From Taudactylus pleione (taxonomy: Eukaryota; Chordata; Amphibia; Anura; Myobatrachidae), in NCBI GenBank assembly GCA_031769625.1, contig JAUIMM010000171.1:186001-250000 (forward strand): a stretch of DNA of 64,000 bases, written 5' to 3'. This document shows positions 52,640 through 63,344 of this stretch, piece by piece. Every line of letters starts with the position of its first letter. The stretch's first letter is position 1. The position numbers and the translations under genes were made by a program. The notes under the pieces were generated by a model that was not told the DNA's origin, made no database searches, and saw only the letters and a list, made by a program, of their open reading frames with translations.

Positions 52640-54410
52640 CCATATACAGTATGTCTGACATTCTACACACACATAAAGTCATTGTATAAGAACCCTTTTT
52701 CTCTATTGTCTTGAGCACACAAGACCTACCAATAGATGAAAAAGGTATCTGTGCCAGGTTTCTAGAATTTTAAAAATTATGTATAACAGAAACAAGGCAA
52801 TGGTAGGAAATCACCACATTGAAAAGGTATTTGGAATAAGATTTCATTCAAAGGCTTTTAATACAAAAAAATCCTAATTTTATACCCATTAAAGATTATG
52901 TTTTTAAAGATTGGAATATGATTCTGGACCAATGTTCCAAATCACTGATACAACTTATTATAAAAGACAGAGAACATTCTCTGACACAAATCCAGGAAAA
53001 AGCTAAAACGATGGAGGAGGAGTTTAGACCAGTTAAAGAGATGGATGATTCTACGAAATTAATAGAAATAACTAACAATAGAATAGACAATGTCTAAAAA
53101 GAAATAAAAGAAAATAAAATAAAGAAAATTCATTAGGGATTTGGAAAATAAGGTGATGAATCCAACAATTATGAGAGGAAAAGCATCACAAAGAATAGAC
53201 AGCAAACAAAGATCAGAAGAGTTAGACAAAAAAAAAAGAAAAAAACAGTTCAATATACAGTAAGAATATTATATCATAAAGAACATACAAAACTCAGAGA
53301 CCACTATTAAATACACTGAAAAACACTCAACCATATAGGTGGTGAAAACCATTTAATGTAGATAATGTCACTTATAACAGGAATGAGAGAAGTGTCTATT
53401 ACAGGGCTAAAAAAACAAATACAGTGTACCGATTTGACAGAAGGAATATTGCAAAAAATTCCTTTGAAACATGCAGAAAAGATGCCCAGGAGGAGGATAG
53501 CAGAATGTCTTAGCAACTGCGACAAATAATATTGGATCAACACATAAATAAGAAGTACATACTATGGGCCTGATTCAGACCCACTCGCAAGCGGCTGTCT
53601 GCTCGCAAGTGGGTCGATGTTGTGCACTGCGAATGCGCACGATGGCGGGAGCTCCGTCGTGCGCATGCACCAGACGTGACGAGCGATGGACTTTCCTTCG
53701 CTCGTTGTGTCTGATCAAAGGGGGCGTGCTGTCGATGTTGATTGACAGCACGCCCCCTTTGGTGGGTGTGCCGGGGGCGTGCCTCCCTGATGGGGGTGTT
53801 CCCAAGGGAACGCCTACCGTCAGAAGCCGGCCCACTGACATCACTAGTGATGTCAGTGGGAGTGATTTTGGCTCTGATAGAGCCAAAATCACTCCGGGCC
53901 TTGTGGTTGAAAAACTCAACCGCAGGCTCCGGCTCGCAGTGGCGATGGTCGCGATGGTCAAGACCATTGCGGCCATCAAACTGCATGCTCGTATAGCCTG
54001 TGGGTGGTGACCCACAGCTATACGAGCGTCCAGGAGGACGCTCCATAATTATGGAGGGCGGCCCTCATTCAGAGCGTGTGCTCTGCTCAGAGCGTACGGC
54101 TCTGAATGAGGGCCTATAACTCTAATCCAAAATAACAAAAAAAAACAGATCAGTTGACTTCAATTAGTATTTTTTTAGACTTTCTGGAAATAGAGGCTTT
54201 AGAACAAATTCAGAGCACATCCCAAACAAAGAAGAAATAATAATAAAAAAAACATAATAAAAGGGGAAAAAGAAGAGGTAAAAGGAAGGAACTTATAGTC
54301 ACTTACCCAGAAGGGATCCTCAACCTTAGTTCAGTGGAATTAACAAAAGTACAGATGAGTATACTGCATAAAAGGCTAATATTTGCCCCACAGGCAGGTC
54401 CAAAAATTTG
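52640..54410 (+). pseudogene. PLE N-terminal region, plus-strand unit of copy C
   Basis: Bases about 52860-53095 encode I-P-I-K-D-Y-V-F-K-D-W-N-M-I-L-D-Q-C-S-K-S-L-I-Q-L, the same N-terminal domain as in copies A and B (W-x-x-x-L-x-x-C-S-x-x-L). A Glu/Lys-rich coiled stretch follows (T-Q-I-Q-E-K-A-K-T-M-E-E-E-F). The MITE at 53576-54114 interrupts it. After that, at 54290-54405, the PLE block I-L-N-L-S-S-V-E-L-T-K-V-Q is recognisable. RT and most of the gene are then missing up to 57460. Confidence 0.72.
53576..54114. mobile_element. Harbinger-type MITE, 539 bp, in PLE copy C
   Basis: Starts GGGCCTGATTCAGACCC and ends TCTGAATGAGGGCC, flanked by TAT on both sides (53573-53575, 54115-54117). 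The core is ACTGACATCACTAGTGATGTCAGT with long flanking inverted sequences (GGTTTTGGCTC-type arms). Its right end matches that of the Harbinger element at 3119. Confidence 0.92.
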
Positions 54411-54514
54411 AAATGTATATATACCTTCATTTTGCTAATTGAAAGAAGCTTGAAGTCTAAAGTGAAGCTTGAATTCTTAAGTGAATTGTGAGTTTGAAAC
54501 AGAAGCAGGTGAGT

Positions 54515-54660
54515 ATTCTGAGTATTCTCTGCCTATCTATATAAGGAGTATTCTGAATATTCTCTGCCTATCTATATAAGGAGTATCCTGAGTATTCTCT
54601 GCTTATCTATATAAGGAGTATTCTGAGTATTGTCTGCCTATCTACAAAAGGATTGTAATA
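54515..54660 (+). repeat. Short tandem repeats in the CR1 leader (about 38-bp unit)
   Basis: Four copies of GAGTATTCTGAGTATTCTCTGCCTATCTATATAAG with small variants. Flanking copies of GAAAGAAGCTTGAAGTCTAAAGTGAAGC occur at 54436 and 54813. Confidence 0.85.
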
Positions 54661-54936
54661 TGAGGGATAAATCTGAGTGTGAATTGGTTGTGTCTGTATT
54701 TGTGTTGTGAATTCTTACTAGGTGTGAAGTGGCACAAGGAGTAAGGGCTGAATCTAACAGCAGCAGAGAGAATATTTAAACAGTGTTGACACTCAATAGA
54801 GCTTGCTCATTGAAAGAAGCTTGCAGTCTAAAGTGAAGCTTGAAATCTTAAGTGAATTGTGAGTTTGAAACAAGCAGGTGATTTAGAATACAGAAAAAGG
54901 TGAGTTACTATACACAAACAGTAACACATATTTCCA

Positions 54937-55696
54937 ATGCCCCTTACATCTGAGACAATGTTTGGCCTAGTGCAGTGCAGGGGATGTATTGCATTTGTTT
55001 TGCAAGAAAATTGCTGGAGATTCAGCTGCTGCCCAATCTGTAAGCAATTTTCTCTGCTGCAGGAGGAGATAGCAAAACTGCATGCTGAGATATGTAGGAT
55101 TTCTGTGTCCTTGAGGCCACCACTGCCTCAGAGAGCCCCCAGAAGACATAATGCCTGGACTACTGTGGGCTCTGAAAGGCAGAAATTTTCAGAAATACAG
55201 ACACCTCGCACAAGCTGTGACACTGAAAAACTCATATGCAGCTCTTGCAGGGCTGGAAGGTACAGCTAACATAGGCAATACAGAACAGGAAAATATGGGG
55301 TCTTCCACTGACTATAGAAAAAGGAATAGGAACAGGAAAATTACATCTTCAAAAGGGACTATACTTCTCTTGGAAGATTCCATTGTTAGAGGAGTACATC
55401 TGGGAAACACTTCTGAAGTAGAGAGACAAGTAAGTTGTTTACCTGGAGCCACAGCTCCAATGGATAAAGAGTGCAAGCTGAGAATTGCGAAGGCAACAAG
55501 AAAAGATGGAGAGGTGGATGTCATTGTCCACCTAGGGACAAATGACCTGGCCAATGCTGAAGTCAAGGCAGTAAAATATGAATTCAGGAAGTTAGGGACT
55601 GTTATAAAGCAGGTGGCAACCACTGTAACTTTTTCAGAAGTAAAGAAATCATTGCATCAGAAACTACAATGTTTGGCTATAGAAGTGGCATTATGA
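54937..55696 (+). pseudogene. CR1 ORF1: Cys-rich and SGNH-esterase-like protein, frameshifted
   Basis: The first frame (54937-55269) has V-Q-C-R-G-C, then C-C-P-I-C-K, a coiled-coil-like L-L-Q-E-E-I-A-K-L-H-A-E-I and a basic Pro-rich linker. After a frame change at about 55200-55240, the second frame (to 55696) has L-L-L-E-D-S-I-V-R-G-V (esterase block I, usually G-D-S), C-L-P-G-A and V-I-V-H-L-G-T-N-D. ORF1 of CR1 elements is known to carry such an esterase domain and to bind RNA. The catalytic Ser remains, but G-D-S has become E-D-S. Confidence 0.82.
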
Positions 55697-55900
55697 GGAG
55701 GGATTTTGATTGACAGTCCATAGCCATGCCATCTGGCAATAACTATTTAAACTAGAAGAGATGGACAGTGAAACAAAGAAGAAAAAAAAATCTGCTCCCC
55801 CAATAAAGAGGTATTATTTCTGCTGGCAAATGGAACAGGAAGCATATCCACAGCAACAGAAGATAATTCAGAACAAAACCAAATAAACATAGGCAGAGAG

Positions 55901-57105
55901 ATGAACATACCTAGTAACAGGAGAAATAAGCAAATATATAAAACTCTAAGAGCAATGTGTACAAATGCTAGGAGCTTAGGAAATAAAATCCCTGAACTAA
56001 TTGCAATAATAACAAGGGATGATCTGGATATTGTGGCTATTACGGAGTCATGGTGCAATGAAAATCATGACTGGAACATAGCTATACAGGGATATACTTT
56101 ATTTAGGAAGGACAGAATGGGAAGAATAGGAGGAGAAGCAGCAATGTATGCAAGGAAAGCATAAAAAATTATGTTAATACATAGTATTGAAGAAAAAACT
56201 GAGTCCCTTTGGGTGACTATAGAAGCAGGGGAGAAAATGATTTTTCATATTAGGGTGATCTACAGACCACCAGGTCAGGAAGAGGAACTGGACAATAAAC
56301 TATTGCAGGACATCACTAAAATGGCATTAAAAGGAGAGGATATAATCATGGGAGAATTTAATCTACCCGTTATAAATTGGGAGGTGTCTGTGGCAAGTTC
56401 CACTAGAAGTAGGGACATCCTGAATTCATTGCAGGGAGCCTCCCTCAAGCAATTGGTGAGGGAGCCCACTCAGAAAGACACAATATTAGTCTTAATACTT
56501 ACAAATGGAGACAGAATATCTGATGTAAAAGTGGGTGAAAACCTGGGATCCAGTGATCATCAAGCAGTATGGTTCAGAATAAAGACAGATACTGACTCAC
56601 CCCACACAAAAACAAAGGTGTTAGATGTTAGGAAGGCTGATTTTGCAGGGATGGGAAGATGTGTAACCGAATCTTTGGCATAGTGGAGGAAATTGAAAGG
56701 AGTGCAGGAGAGGTGAGAAAATTTGAAAAGTACAATACTAAAGGCAACAGACCTTTGTGTCAAAAGGGTTAGGAAAACAACAAGGAAAAGGAAGCCAGTG
56801 TGGTTTGGGAAAGAGGTAGCAAGTATTGTGAAAGCAAAAAAGATGGCATTTAGGAAATACAAGCAGGCACAAAATAATGAAGACAAAGAGGAGTATCTTG
56901 CAAAACAGAAGGAGCCTAAGAAGGTAATCAGATGTGCAAAGGCAAAAGCTAACAAGAAAATGGTACAGTTAGTGGGTAATGGGGGCACAAGTTTTTTAAA
57001 GTATATAAGCAAAAGGAGAAAAACAGAAGGTGGAATAAAAAGACTAAAGACAGAAAGAGGGAGTCTTGTTGAGGGAGACAATGTAATAGCTGATCATCTT
57101 AATAA
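55901..57105 (+). pseudogene. CR1 ORF2: APE endonuclease part with stops, RT absent
   Basis: It has T-N-A-R-S-L-G-N-K-I-P-E-L (55955), I-V-A-I-T-E-S-W, Y-R-P-P-G (56262), I-I-M-G-E-F-N (G-D-F-N with Asp to Glu) and G-S-S-D-H-Q-A-V (56550). These are the ordered APE motifs. There is a stop at 56162-56164 and a frame change near 56680. A basic linker (56723-57105, R-K-R-K-P-V-W-F) follows, as in CR1 before RT. The frame ends at the MITE insertion. Confidence 0.82.
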
Positions 57106-57109
57106 TTAT

Positions 57110-57458
57110 GGGCCTGATTCAGACCCACTCGCAAGCGGCTGTCCGCTCACAAGTGGGTCGATGTTCTGGACTGAGCATGCGCACGACGGAGGGAGCTCCA
57201 TTGTGCGCATGCGCCAGACGCGACGAGCGATGGAAATTCCTTCGCTCGTTGTGTCTGATCAAAGGGGGCATGCTGTCGATGTTGGTTGACAGCACGCCCC
57301 CTTTGGTAGGCGTGCCGGGGGCGTGCCTCCCTGATGGGGGCGTTCCCAAGGGAACGCCTCCCGTCAGAAGCCGGCCCACTGACATCACTAGTGATGTCAG
57401 TGGGAGTGATTTTGGCTCTGATAGAGCCAAAATCACTCTGGAGCTTGCGGTTGAAAAC
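57110..57458. mobile_element. Harbinger-type MITE, right-truncated copy in CR1
   Basis: The first about 350 bases match the first part of the MITE at 53576 (GGGCCTGATTCAGACCCACTCGCAAGCGGCTGTC). It then switches to PLE sequence (CCAAGGAACAAGAGAGTAG) at about 57458. TAT precedes it. The missing right end is part of the deletion that fused CR1, MITE and PLE. Confidence 0.85.
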
Positions 57459-57945
57459 CTTGGCCAAGGAACAAGAGAGTAGTAGCAATAAAGGTTTCTA
57501 CCACTATAATAACTGCAAAGGATGAAAAAATATAAGTAATGTATCCACTAAACAGATAGCAATTTTTTATTCCTTTGTGACAAATAAGGAATACAAAATA
57601 AATTCCCAACTGACCTGCAACTCGGATGGAGTAATTTACCTGATGGCGAATCCCTGTGGACTGTAGTACATAGGCCCCACAAAAAGAAAACTAAGAACAA
57701 AAATTAATTAACACATTTTAAACTTACAAAAAGGACTAAAGACATATGGTATGTTAGAACACTTTTTCATATACCATAAATAGAACCTTGTAGGTCTAAT
57801 ATTCAACGCCATTCAAAAAGTGGAGCCAGATTGGAGAGGAACTACCTAAAGATGTCCACATAGAAACAGATTGGGTTTACAAAATAAAAACCCTGCAACC
57901 ATCTGGTTTACATGCGCATTTTGAAATGAAAACTTTTTTACAATG
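57459..57945 (+). pseudogene. PLE C-terminal GIY-YIG remnant, plus-strand unit of copy C
   Basis: Homologous to the minus unit from its N-K-R-V-V-A-I-K region onward. It includes the Cys knuckle (N-C-K-G), Y-F-V-T-N-K-like and V-I-Y-L-M sequence, then C-G-L-x-Y-I-G-P-T-K-R-K-L-R-T-K. It retains a segment between the knuckle and C-G-L that is missing in the minus unit, so it is closer to the ancestral protein there. Numerous stops. Confidence 0.8.
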
Positions 57946-58320
57946 AATCTTAGTTACCTTTAAACATTTTTGCACACCTATAGATGACAATGGTGGCACA
58001 TTATTTTTATTTTAATATTATTATTAATATTATTATTTTCATTATCATTTATTTCATTATTGTTTTAATTTACTTTGTTCAAAAACTGTATTTATTTTTT
58101 TTTTAATTTTTAATTTTTATATCTATTTTCATTATTAGTTTTCTTTTCATATTATTACAATAGGCAATAATTTTATCAATATTACAGAATACCCCAATAC
58201 AGTGTTTGGATAAACCTGTCATTAGGGGTTTTTAGCATGTTTATTAGAGCAATAAAATAAAATGATTTTAATTTGGAGAAATACTTCCCATCTACTTCAG
58301 CTTTAACCTATCAGAAGAGA
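57946..58320 (+). other. PLE copy C 3' UTR (plus unit)
   Basis: AT-rich; the inverted counterpart of 49471-49849. No coding sequence. Confidence 0.7.
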
Positions 58321-58902
58321 GCCCTGGTGGTTTAAAGGTGTCTGGGGCAAAGGTTCTGCTTCCTTGACAAAGACAAGCTACTTTTTGAAATGCATTGGAG
58401 GCTTTACAGTGGGCACTAACATAAAGCTCTCCCGGCACATACCAGGGATGCTGGACATCAAGTGTGTCTTATCACGCAGAGACCTGCCGTGCCGCCGAGC
58501 AAGACTGTATCAGCAAGCAGGCTGTGTGACACAAGGTGCAGGATGGAGCACCGGACGCATTATACCGGCACAACTAACCATATGTGTCAGCAGCCGTAAA
58601 ACCGATACCAAGCAAAGTAGTAGGGTAAGATAGGGATAGTCTGAAATCCTGTGGTCCTTAATTTACAGCACCAAAGCAGACATTATCTCAAAAGAGCTAT
58701 AAACAAAACTTTTGTTTGTTAAACAATAATTGGTTCTACCCCTATTGACTTAATTTTCAATCCACTAATTTATATAATTTTATTTAATTACTATTTCTTT
58801 TGGTTTCTGTTTTAGTTCTGTTTAAATTTATTTGTTTTTATGCTGCCGCTATTAGTATATTCACACATATATTAATTTTAGTGCTCTTTCCTATCACTAT
58901 TG
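58320..58902 (+). repeat. PLE copy C terminal repeat (pLTR), right copy
   Basis: Direct match to 51620-52560 without the LINE insertion. It ends at ...CACTATTG, immediately before the TSD. A decayed hammerhead-like motif lies at 58362-58398. Confidence 0.88.
58362..58398 (+). ncRNA. Hammerhead-like motif, right pLTR
   Basis: CCTTGACAAAGACAAGC, TACTTTTTGAAATGCATTGG. It has the same features as the left and middle copies: intact GAAA, ATGCAT stem III and TTGACAA in place of CTGANGA. Confidence 0.45.
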
Positions 58903-58912
58903 ACATCTGAAT

Positions 58913-59083
58913 GTGTGTAAGGGCTGTCCACTGCCCACCCATACTCTTTCTGCAGTGACTGCCGGTGACTGACTTCTCAACTGGGAGGCCACAGTCAAAT
59001 GATTAGTTAATGTATATGTACTTACCATTTGTTAGATAAATCAGCAGATAGGCCCAGGAAGGTGTGTACACAGCATTAGCCAT
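58913..59083. mobile_element. MITE, right half (continuation of 48670-48845)
   Basis: Resumes after ACATCTGAAT and ends GGTGTGTACACAGCATTAG. Joined to the left half it gives a MITE of about 340 bp with GCTGGGTACA / TGTACACAGC ends. It contains TAGATAAATCAGCAGATAGGCC near the end, resembling the GATATATCGCCCG region near the left end. Confidence 0.7.
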
Positions 59084-59199
59084 CTTTATTTAAACCAGTG
59101 TTTGGACTGTGTATTTACAGTATGTTTATTTTTGCATAGTGTGTGGTGCAGTGGGTCAGTGGTACACAGACACCAGTGCATCTTACACAGTGCTGTGGT

Positions 59200-59732
59200 T
59201 CTCATTCACTATGGAACGCAATACTGCATATGCACGCAGTTCAACTGCAAAGGTATGCTAATCTATTGTGATCGAAACGCAATCTCAGCACAACATAATG
59301 ATACCCACTTTACCTTACACACTTCAGTAATATTTAGCAAGACTGCAAAAACAACAGTACAATTGAGTACCATTGCAGTCTCACGCACACTTGCACAAGC
59401 CCTGACCTTACTCAGGAATTGCTTACAAACACACACACTATGAGACCTCAGGCTGCATAGGGCATCACAGTGGCTAATTTATGTACACCCCTGCAACACC
59501 ATTGAAATGCACTGCCACACCTGTGTTTGCCCAACCACCCCCCTTATTACCACACACAAATGGCACTTCCTGTCAATCACTCTCCAATGGGTCTGCGTAG
59601 TCACTGTGATTGCAGTTCCGATAGTAATGGCTAGTTCACACACATGCACTGCAATCCATATGCATTCACAGTATGCAACAATTGGCCAATTGTGTGTGTA
59701 TTATCAACTGCATTCCTTGCCAAATCAGGCCC
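59200..59732. mobile_element. Harbinger-type MITE, decayed
   Basis: Related to 30721-31208 throughout (CACTATGGAACGCAAT, TCAGGAATTGCTTACA, CCTCAGGCTGCATAG, TTGAAATGCACTGCCA, CAATGGGTCTGCGTAG). The right end is CCAAATCAGGCCC; the left end is degraded (CTCATTCACTATGG). Confidence 0.75.
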
Positions 59733-60550
59733 AGTGTCTGCATATCTGAGACTGCATAATATTATTTTGTATTCTTTTTTGGATGGTTACATGCAAGTGG
59801 ATGTTCATACCCACTCAGTGACTAGCCACGCCCACACAGTGGGCCCCTGCTGCTGCATTTCCCTGGTGGGCCCTTCGTGCCCCAGTCTGACACTGCTTAC
59901 CTGACAATACTAACATTACCTCTGTGTTCTGATTATCAAAGGAGCAAATAATTCGTTATCATTGGTAATAGTACTTGCACCAGTGCTTAGCTAAAATGAT
60001 TTGCCTAAAATATTGTTAAACTGTGTTACAGCATGAAAGCGACAACAATATGATAGTTCTTCTGTACAAACACCCATGTTTCACCCATGGCACATCCAGA
60101 GTGTCAACTTCTTGTGTGGGATTACTAGGTCCAGGTCACACCCTACCCTGCTCATCACACCCTTCTGTGTGCACCCATCATTTGGCACATGCGTGCAAGA
60201 CATTAATTCACTATGGCATATGCATACTGTGCTGATAATCATTCCTAATGTGTGCAATTGCATATAACCCAGAATCAGGCCCCTAGAAAAAGAGGGGGAC
60301 AGAAGAAAAGCAGAAAAAATCAGAAGAGCAAAATCAAGAATAGAAAACATATCAGAGGGTGGAAAGAAATACAGAGATTGAAAGAAAGAGAGATAAAAAG
60401 GGGAACATAGAGGGACATTGGGGGCATAGAGCTAGAGATCCAGCCAGTTATGTAGCACTCATTTGTGACTTCTGCATTACTGGAACCTCAGGATGTAGCC
60501 TGCAGGAAACTGTGATACTGGGACTTGCTGTCAGATCACATCCTTGCTCA
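59733..60550. other. No recognised gene; MITE remnants
   Basis: Bases 59825-59895 (GTGGGCCCCTGCTGCTGC...GTGGGCCC) and 60090-60285 (ending CCCAGAATCAGGCCCC) are degraded MITE pieces. The second has a Harbinger-type right end. The remainder, a GA-rich tract at 60286-60420, has no coding motif. Confidence 0.35.
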
Positions 60551-60835
60551 AGCAACCCATCATTTCAACCAGGGTAATGAGCATGGTTAAACACTGGTTC
60601 TACCTGGCTCATGGTGCAGTGTGAATGGGTAACCCATGTGGATGTGACCAAGGTCCCGTTCACAGCATAGGAAGAGCTGGTGCTCGGAGATCTCATCTCC
60701 AAGCATCCAGCTCTGCACATGCCTTTGGTGGCATCATCGACCTGGCCTAAAAGGGATCTCAGCCGGGTCACACCCGGGTTGGATCCATGTACAACCCGGC
60801 ACTACAGTGTGAAATGGGTATTAGAGAAGTTTAGA
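60551..60835. mobile_element. Possible MITE with GGGT-rich ends
   Basis: It contains AACCAGGGTAATGAGC near the left and GGGTCACACCCGGGTTGGATCC / AACCCGGCACTACAGTGTGAA near the right. Interior segments (CACATGGGTTACC-like, GTGTGAATGGG) look like diverged subterminal repeats. TIR and TSD could not be fixed. Confidence 0.3.
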
Positions 60836-60904
60836 TCACTAAGGACAGATAGCAAGTACTGGCAAAACAGGCTCCTTTGGAACAGCCAGAAAAAAAATTG
60901 ATGC

Positions 60905-61025
60905 ATTTATGTTTAAGGTTAGTCTTCAGTTAGAGTTAGGGTTAAAGTTAGAGTTATTGTTAGGCTGCAGTTATGGTTAATAAACTATTAGAGTTAAGGT
61001 CAGGTTTAGAGTTAGGTGAATTAAT
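60905..61025 (+). repeat. Diverged GTTAGGGTTA-type array
   Basis: GGTTAGTCTTCAGTTAGAGTTAGGGTTAAAG and further GTTAGAGTTA / GTTAGGC units. It is more decayed than the arrays at 3661 and 34075 and lacks the GGCACC phase. Confidence 0.45.
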
Positions 61026-62924
61026 GCTAAAGTGGCATTGTGAACATTGACATGTTAAATGCAGAGATTCAGAACATGTTGACATAATGATTATAAATAT
61101 TATAAAAAATTGACATGTTACACCACATCCTTCTTGAGAAGGGCTTGTATTTTTAAAATCATACAGAAATTACAGTACAGCAGCAGATACCAAAGATATC
61201 CTCTACTTACGGCAAACTAATGCAGGATAATGCAGTAATCTATGCAGTTTCCTATTATTCACAAGAGAGTGTTATCAAATGGGGTGAAAATCCAAAAAGG
61301 TAAGCTTTTTGGAACTTCCCCTCAATAATAAACACCATCTTCGGATGGCATTGGCCATTTTGTCAGTATGGGGGCATTATCGCCAGAGAGGGATCTTCTG
61401 ATCCCTTCCCAGTAGACCACAAGCTCCTCACCTCCAGATAATCCCACTTTTTTTGCAAGTGGTTGGCCTGACGGCTGCACATGTGCAGTGTTCTTGTTGA
61501 CAGTAAAGTGATAGGGATTGCACTAAAGTGATAACGATACATGTGGAATCCTACTTTTTTATTTAAAAGGTGAATTCAAGTCGATTAAAGTTCATTATTT
61601 TACTGTATTTATGTATTTTGTGTCATTACTGCATAACAAATATACTGATTTAGATATTGGAATGTGCTCAATAAGTGTCAAAGTGGGCTCAGCATGGGAA
61701 TGAGTAAGCATTCAGGAGCAAAGGGGTTAAGCTAATTTAAAATGGAACAGATTGATTCATATTCCAATATTTTTCTGACTTACATTTTTTACATGCTATA
61801 TACACTGTAGAAAATGTAGAAAGAATCAACACAACACAACATACTGTATTTAAGTGAGTGAATGCTCTGGTATTCTACCCTTTATTGTGTTAGCCGAGAG
61901 CTTAACAGCATTTGTCTTTGTGCATATGTAATTGCCTGTGCAAAAGTATGGTTTTACTGCATTTGGATTGCTTTTTTACTACTAAAGTCCTTAGTAAAAT
62001 GCCCCAAATCCATTGTGCTTGAAGCAAAAGTAGACAGTGAGATAAAGAGCTCATTTTCCTTTAGTTAAGTCTTAGATATTTTTTTTAATGGTTCACAAAG
62101 TACTATGCATTTATTCTCATGAGTATTCGAATATATTTAGAATGCTGCTGAAATAAACTTGTTGTTCTAGACAATAATACCACAAGTTATAGTCTAATAA
62201 GAAATAAAGTATCTTAATTGAAATGTATAAATCTTGGAAAATCATGTATCAGACACTTTACTGAAATAAATGTATTCCATATTTTGCCTGATTACCATGC
62301 AACATATGCTACATAAAAATAATTCTTATTTTACTGTTACCATATGAGTTCCTTATTTTAAATGAGAAAAGTAATAGCATTCCCTTTTCATCTTAAAAAA
62401 AAACTTTTGGGTAAACTTACAAAAATATCCGGTTAGAAATCCCAGTGGGATTCAAGTGTTTTGTTAAACTCAAAACCACCAGAATCTTTAATTTGATAAA
62501 ACAAAAGATTGACAGCATACTACTACCTCCAAGGAGTGCACACCATGAATAAAAGTCAGAATATGGGAAAAGCATTGCTCTGGCCAATCAGACCATTCCA
62601 ATGCATTCCTATGGCAGTGGGTGGGAGTGAACTCTTTCCCCGACAAAACATATTAATTTACTAAGAGGCGAGTTTTCTCAAATCATGTTTTCCAATGGTG
62701 AATGTAATCGAGTTTTGTTGTGAAACTTTGGTACAAACTCACATGAGAACAATCCTGTGCACAAATGTCCATGGTTTTTTAGATTATGTGCAAGGCGAAA
62801 TACATATGAGAACAGAAGTGAGTTTTAAAACTATGCGCAAGAATGCATGCATTTTACTAGCAAAATACTGTGATTTGTTGAATCAGTCACATGTCATATA
62901 CACACTGGGCAAGCATATAAAAAC
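61026..62924. other. AT-rich sequence without recognised feature
   Basis: No reading frame with family motifs. Bases 62660-62690 (TACTAAGAGGCGAGTTTTCTC) may be a MITE end. Otherwise I see nothing that I can support. Confidence 0.35.
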
Positions 62925-63344
62925 TAGGGATGTGTGCTGACCCCCATGTTTTTGTTTTGGATCTGGATCTCCCCTGGTTTTAGATCTGGATTGGTTTTGC
63001 CAAAACCTCACCTCCATGTTTTGTTTTCGGGTTTTGGTTTTGGATCTGGATTTTTTTCTTAAAAATAAAAAATAGCTCAAACCACATAAAATGGGCCAGT
63101 TTCTGTTCCTACAGTATTAATAACTTCAATAACATTTATTTCCACTTGTTTCCAGTACATTTTGACCACCTCACAGCTCACAATATTGATTTTTTTCATT
63201 GAGTTAAAGGGCCAAAAGGTTGCATCCAGCTTGCTGGCTCAAAACTGATTGATATAATTATTAATAGAGTTGAGGACTGTGCAAAGATGATGGTTGGGAT
63301 GCTCTTGAGGATTGGAGAATTGATAGTTTACAGTTTGTGCAGCC

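Larger units (their letters stand above)
51620..52640 (+). repeat. PLE copy C terminal repeat (pLTR), middle copy
   Basis: Begins in TTTAAAGGTATCAGGGTAAAAGG and holds the hammerhead-like motif at 51653-51690. It is split by a LINE 3' fragment at 51790-52148 and continues into the + strand PLE leader. It abuts the 5'-truncated minus unit at about 51615, so the two units are head to head. Confidence 0.85.
54420..57109 (+). mobile_element. CR1-clade LINE, 3'-deleted, inside PLE copy C
   Basis: It has a 5' region with short tandem repeats (54515-54660), an ORF1 with Cys-rich and esterase-like parts, and an ORF2 with an APE endonuclease. It stops at the MITE (57110), before any RT domain. Everything from there to 57458 is MITE, followed directly by PLE C-terminal sequence. 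A deletion has removed the CR1 RT and 3' UTR, half the MITE and the PLE RT. Confidence 0.82.
48846..58902. mobile_element. Compound Penelope-like element, copy C (10,057 bp with nested insertions)
   Basis: The 10-bp target duplication ACATCTGAAT lies at 48836-48845 and 58903-58912. The layout is: terminal repeat on minus (48846-49470), a 5'-truncated PLE unit on minus (49850-51615), terminal repeat on plus (51620-52640), a second PLE unit on plus (52640-57945, interrupted and deleted) and a terminal repeat on plus (58320-58902). PLE insertions are known to consist of a unit plus a partial inverted or tandem unit, with LTR-like ends (pLTRs). This copy shows all of that in one locus. Confidence 0.87.

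Noticed and set aside
53537..54046. Four overlapping ORFs of 84-169 residues on both strands
   Set aside because: They lie wholly inside a self-complementary, GC-rich MITE. The 17136 and 57110 copies give related open frames that are disrupted differently, so they are not genes.
57108..57525. ORFs in the truncated MITE
   Set aside because: Same MITE family as above; the frames run through palindromic non-coding sequence into PLE remnants.
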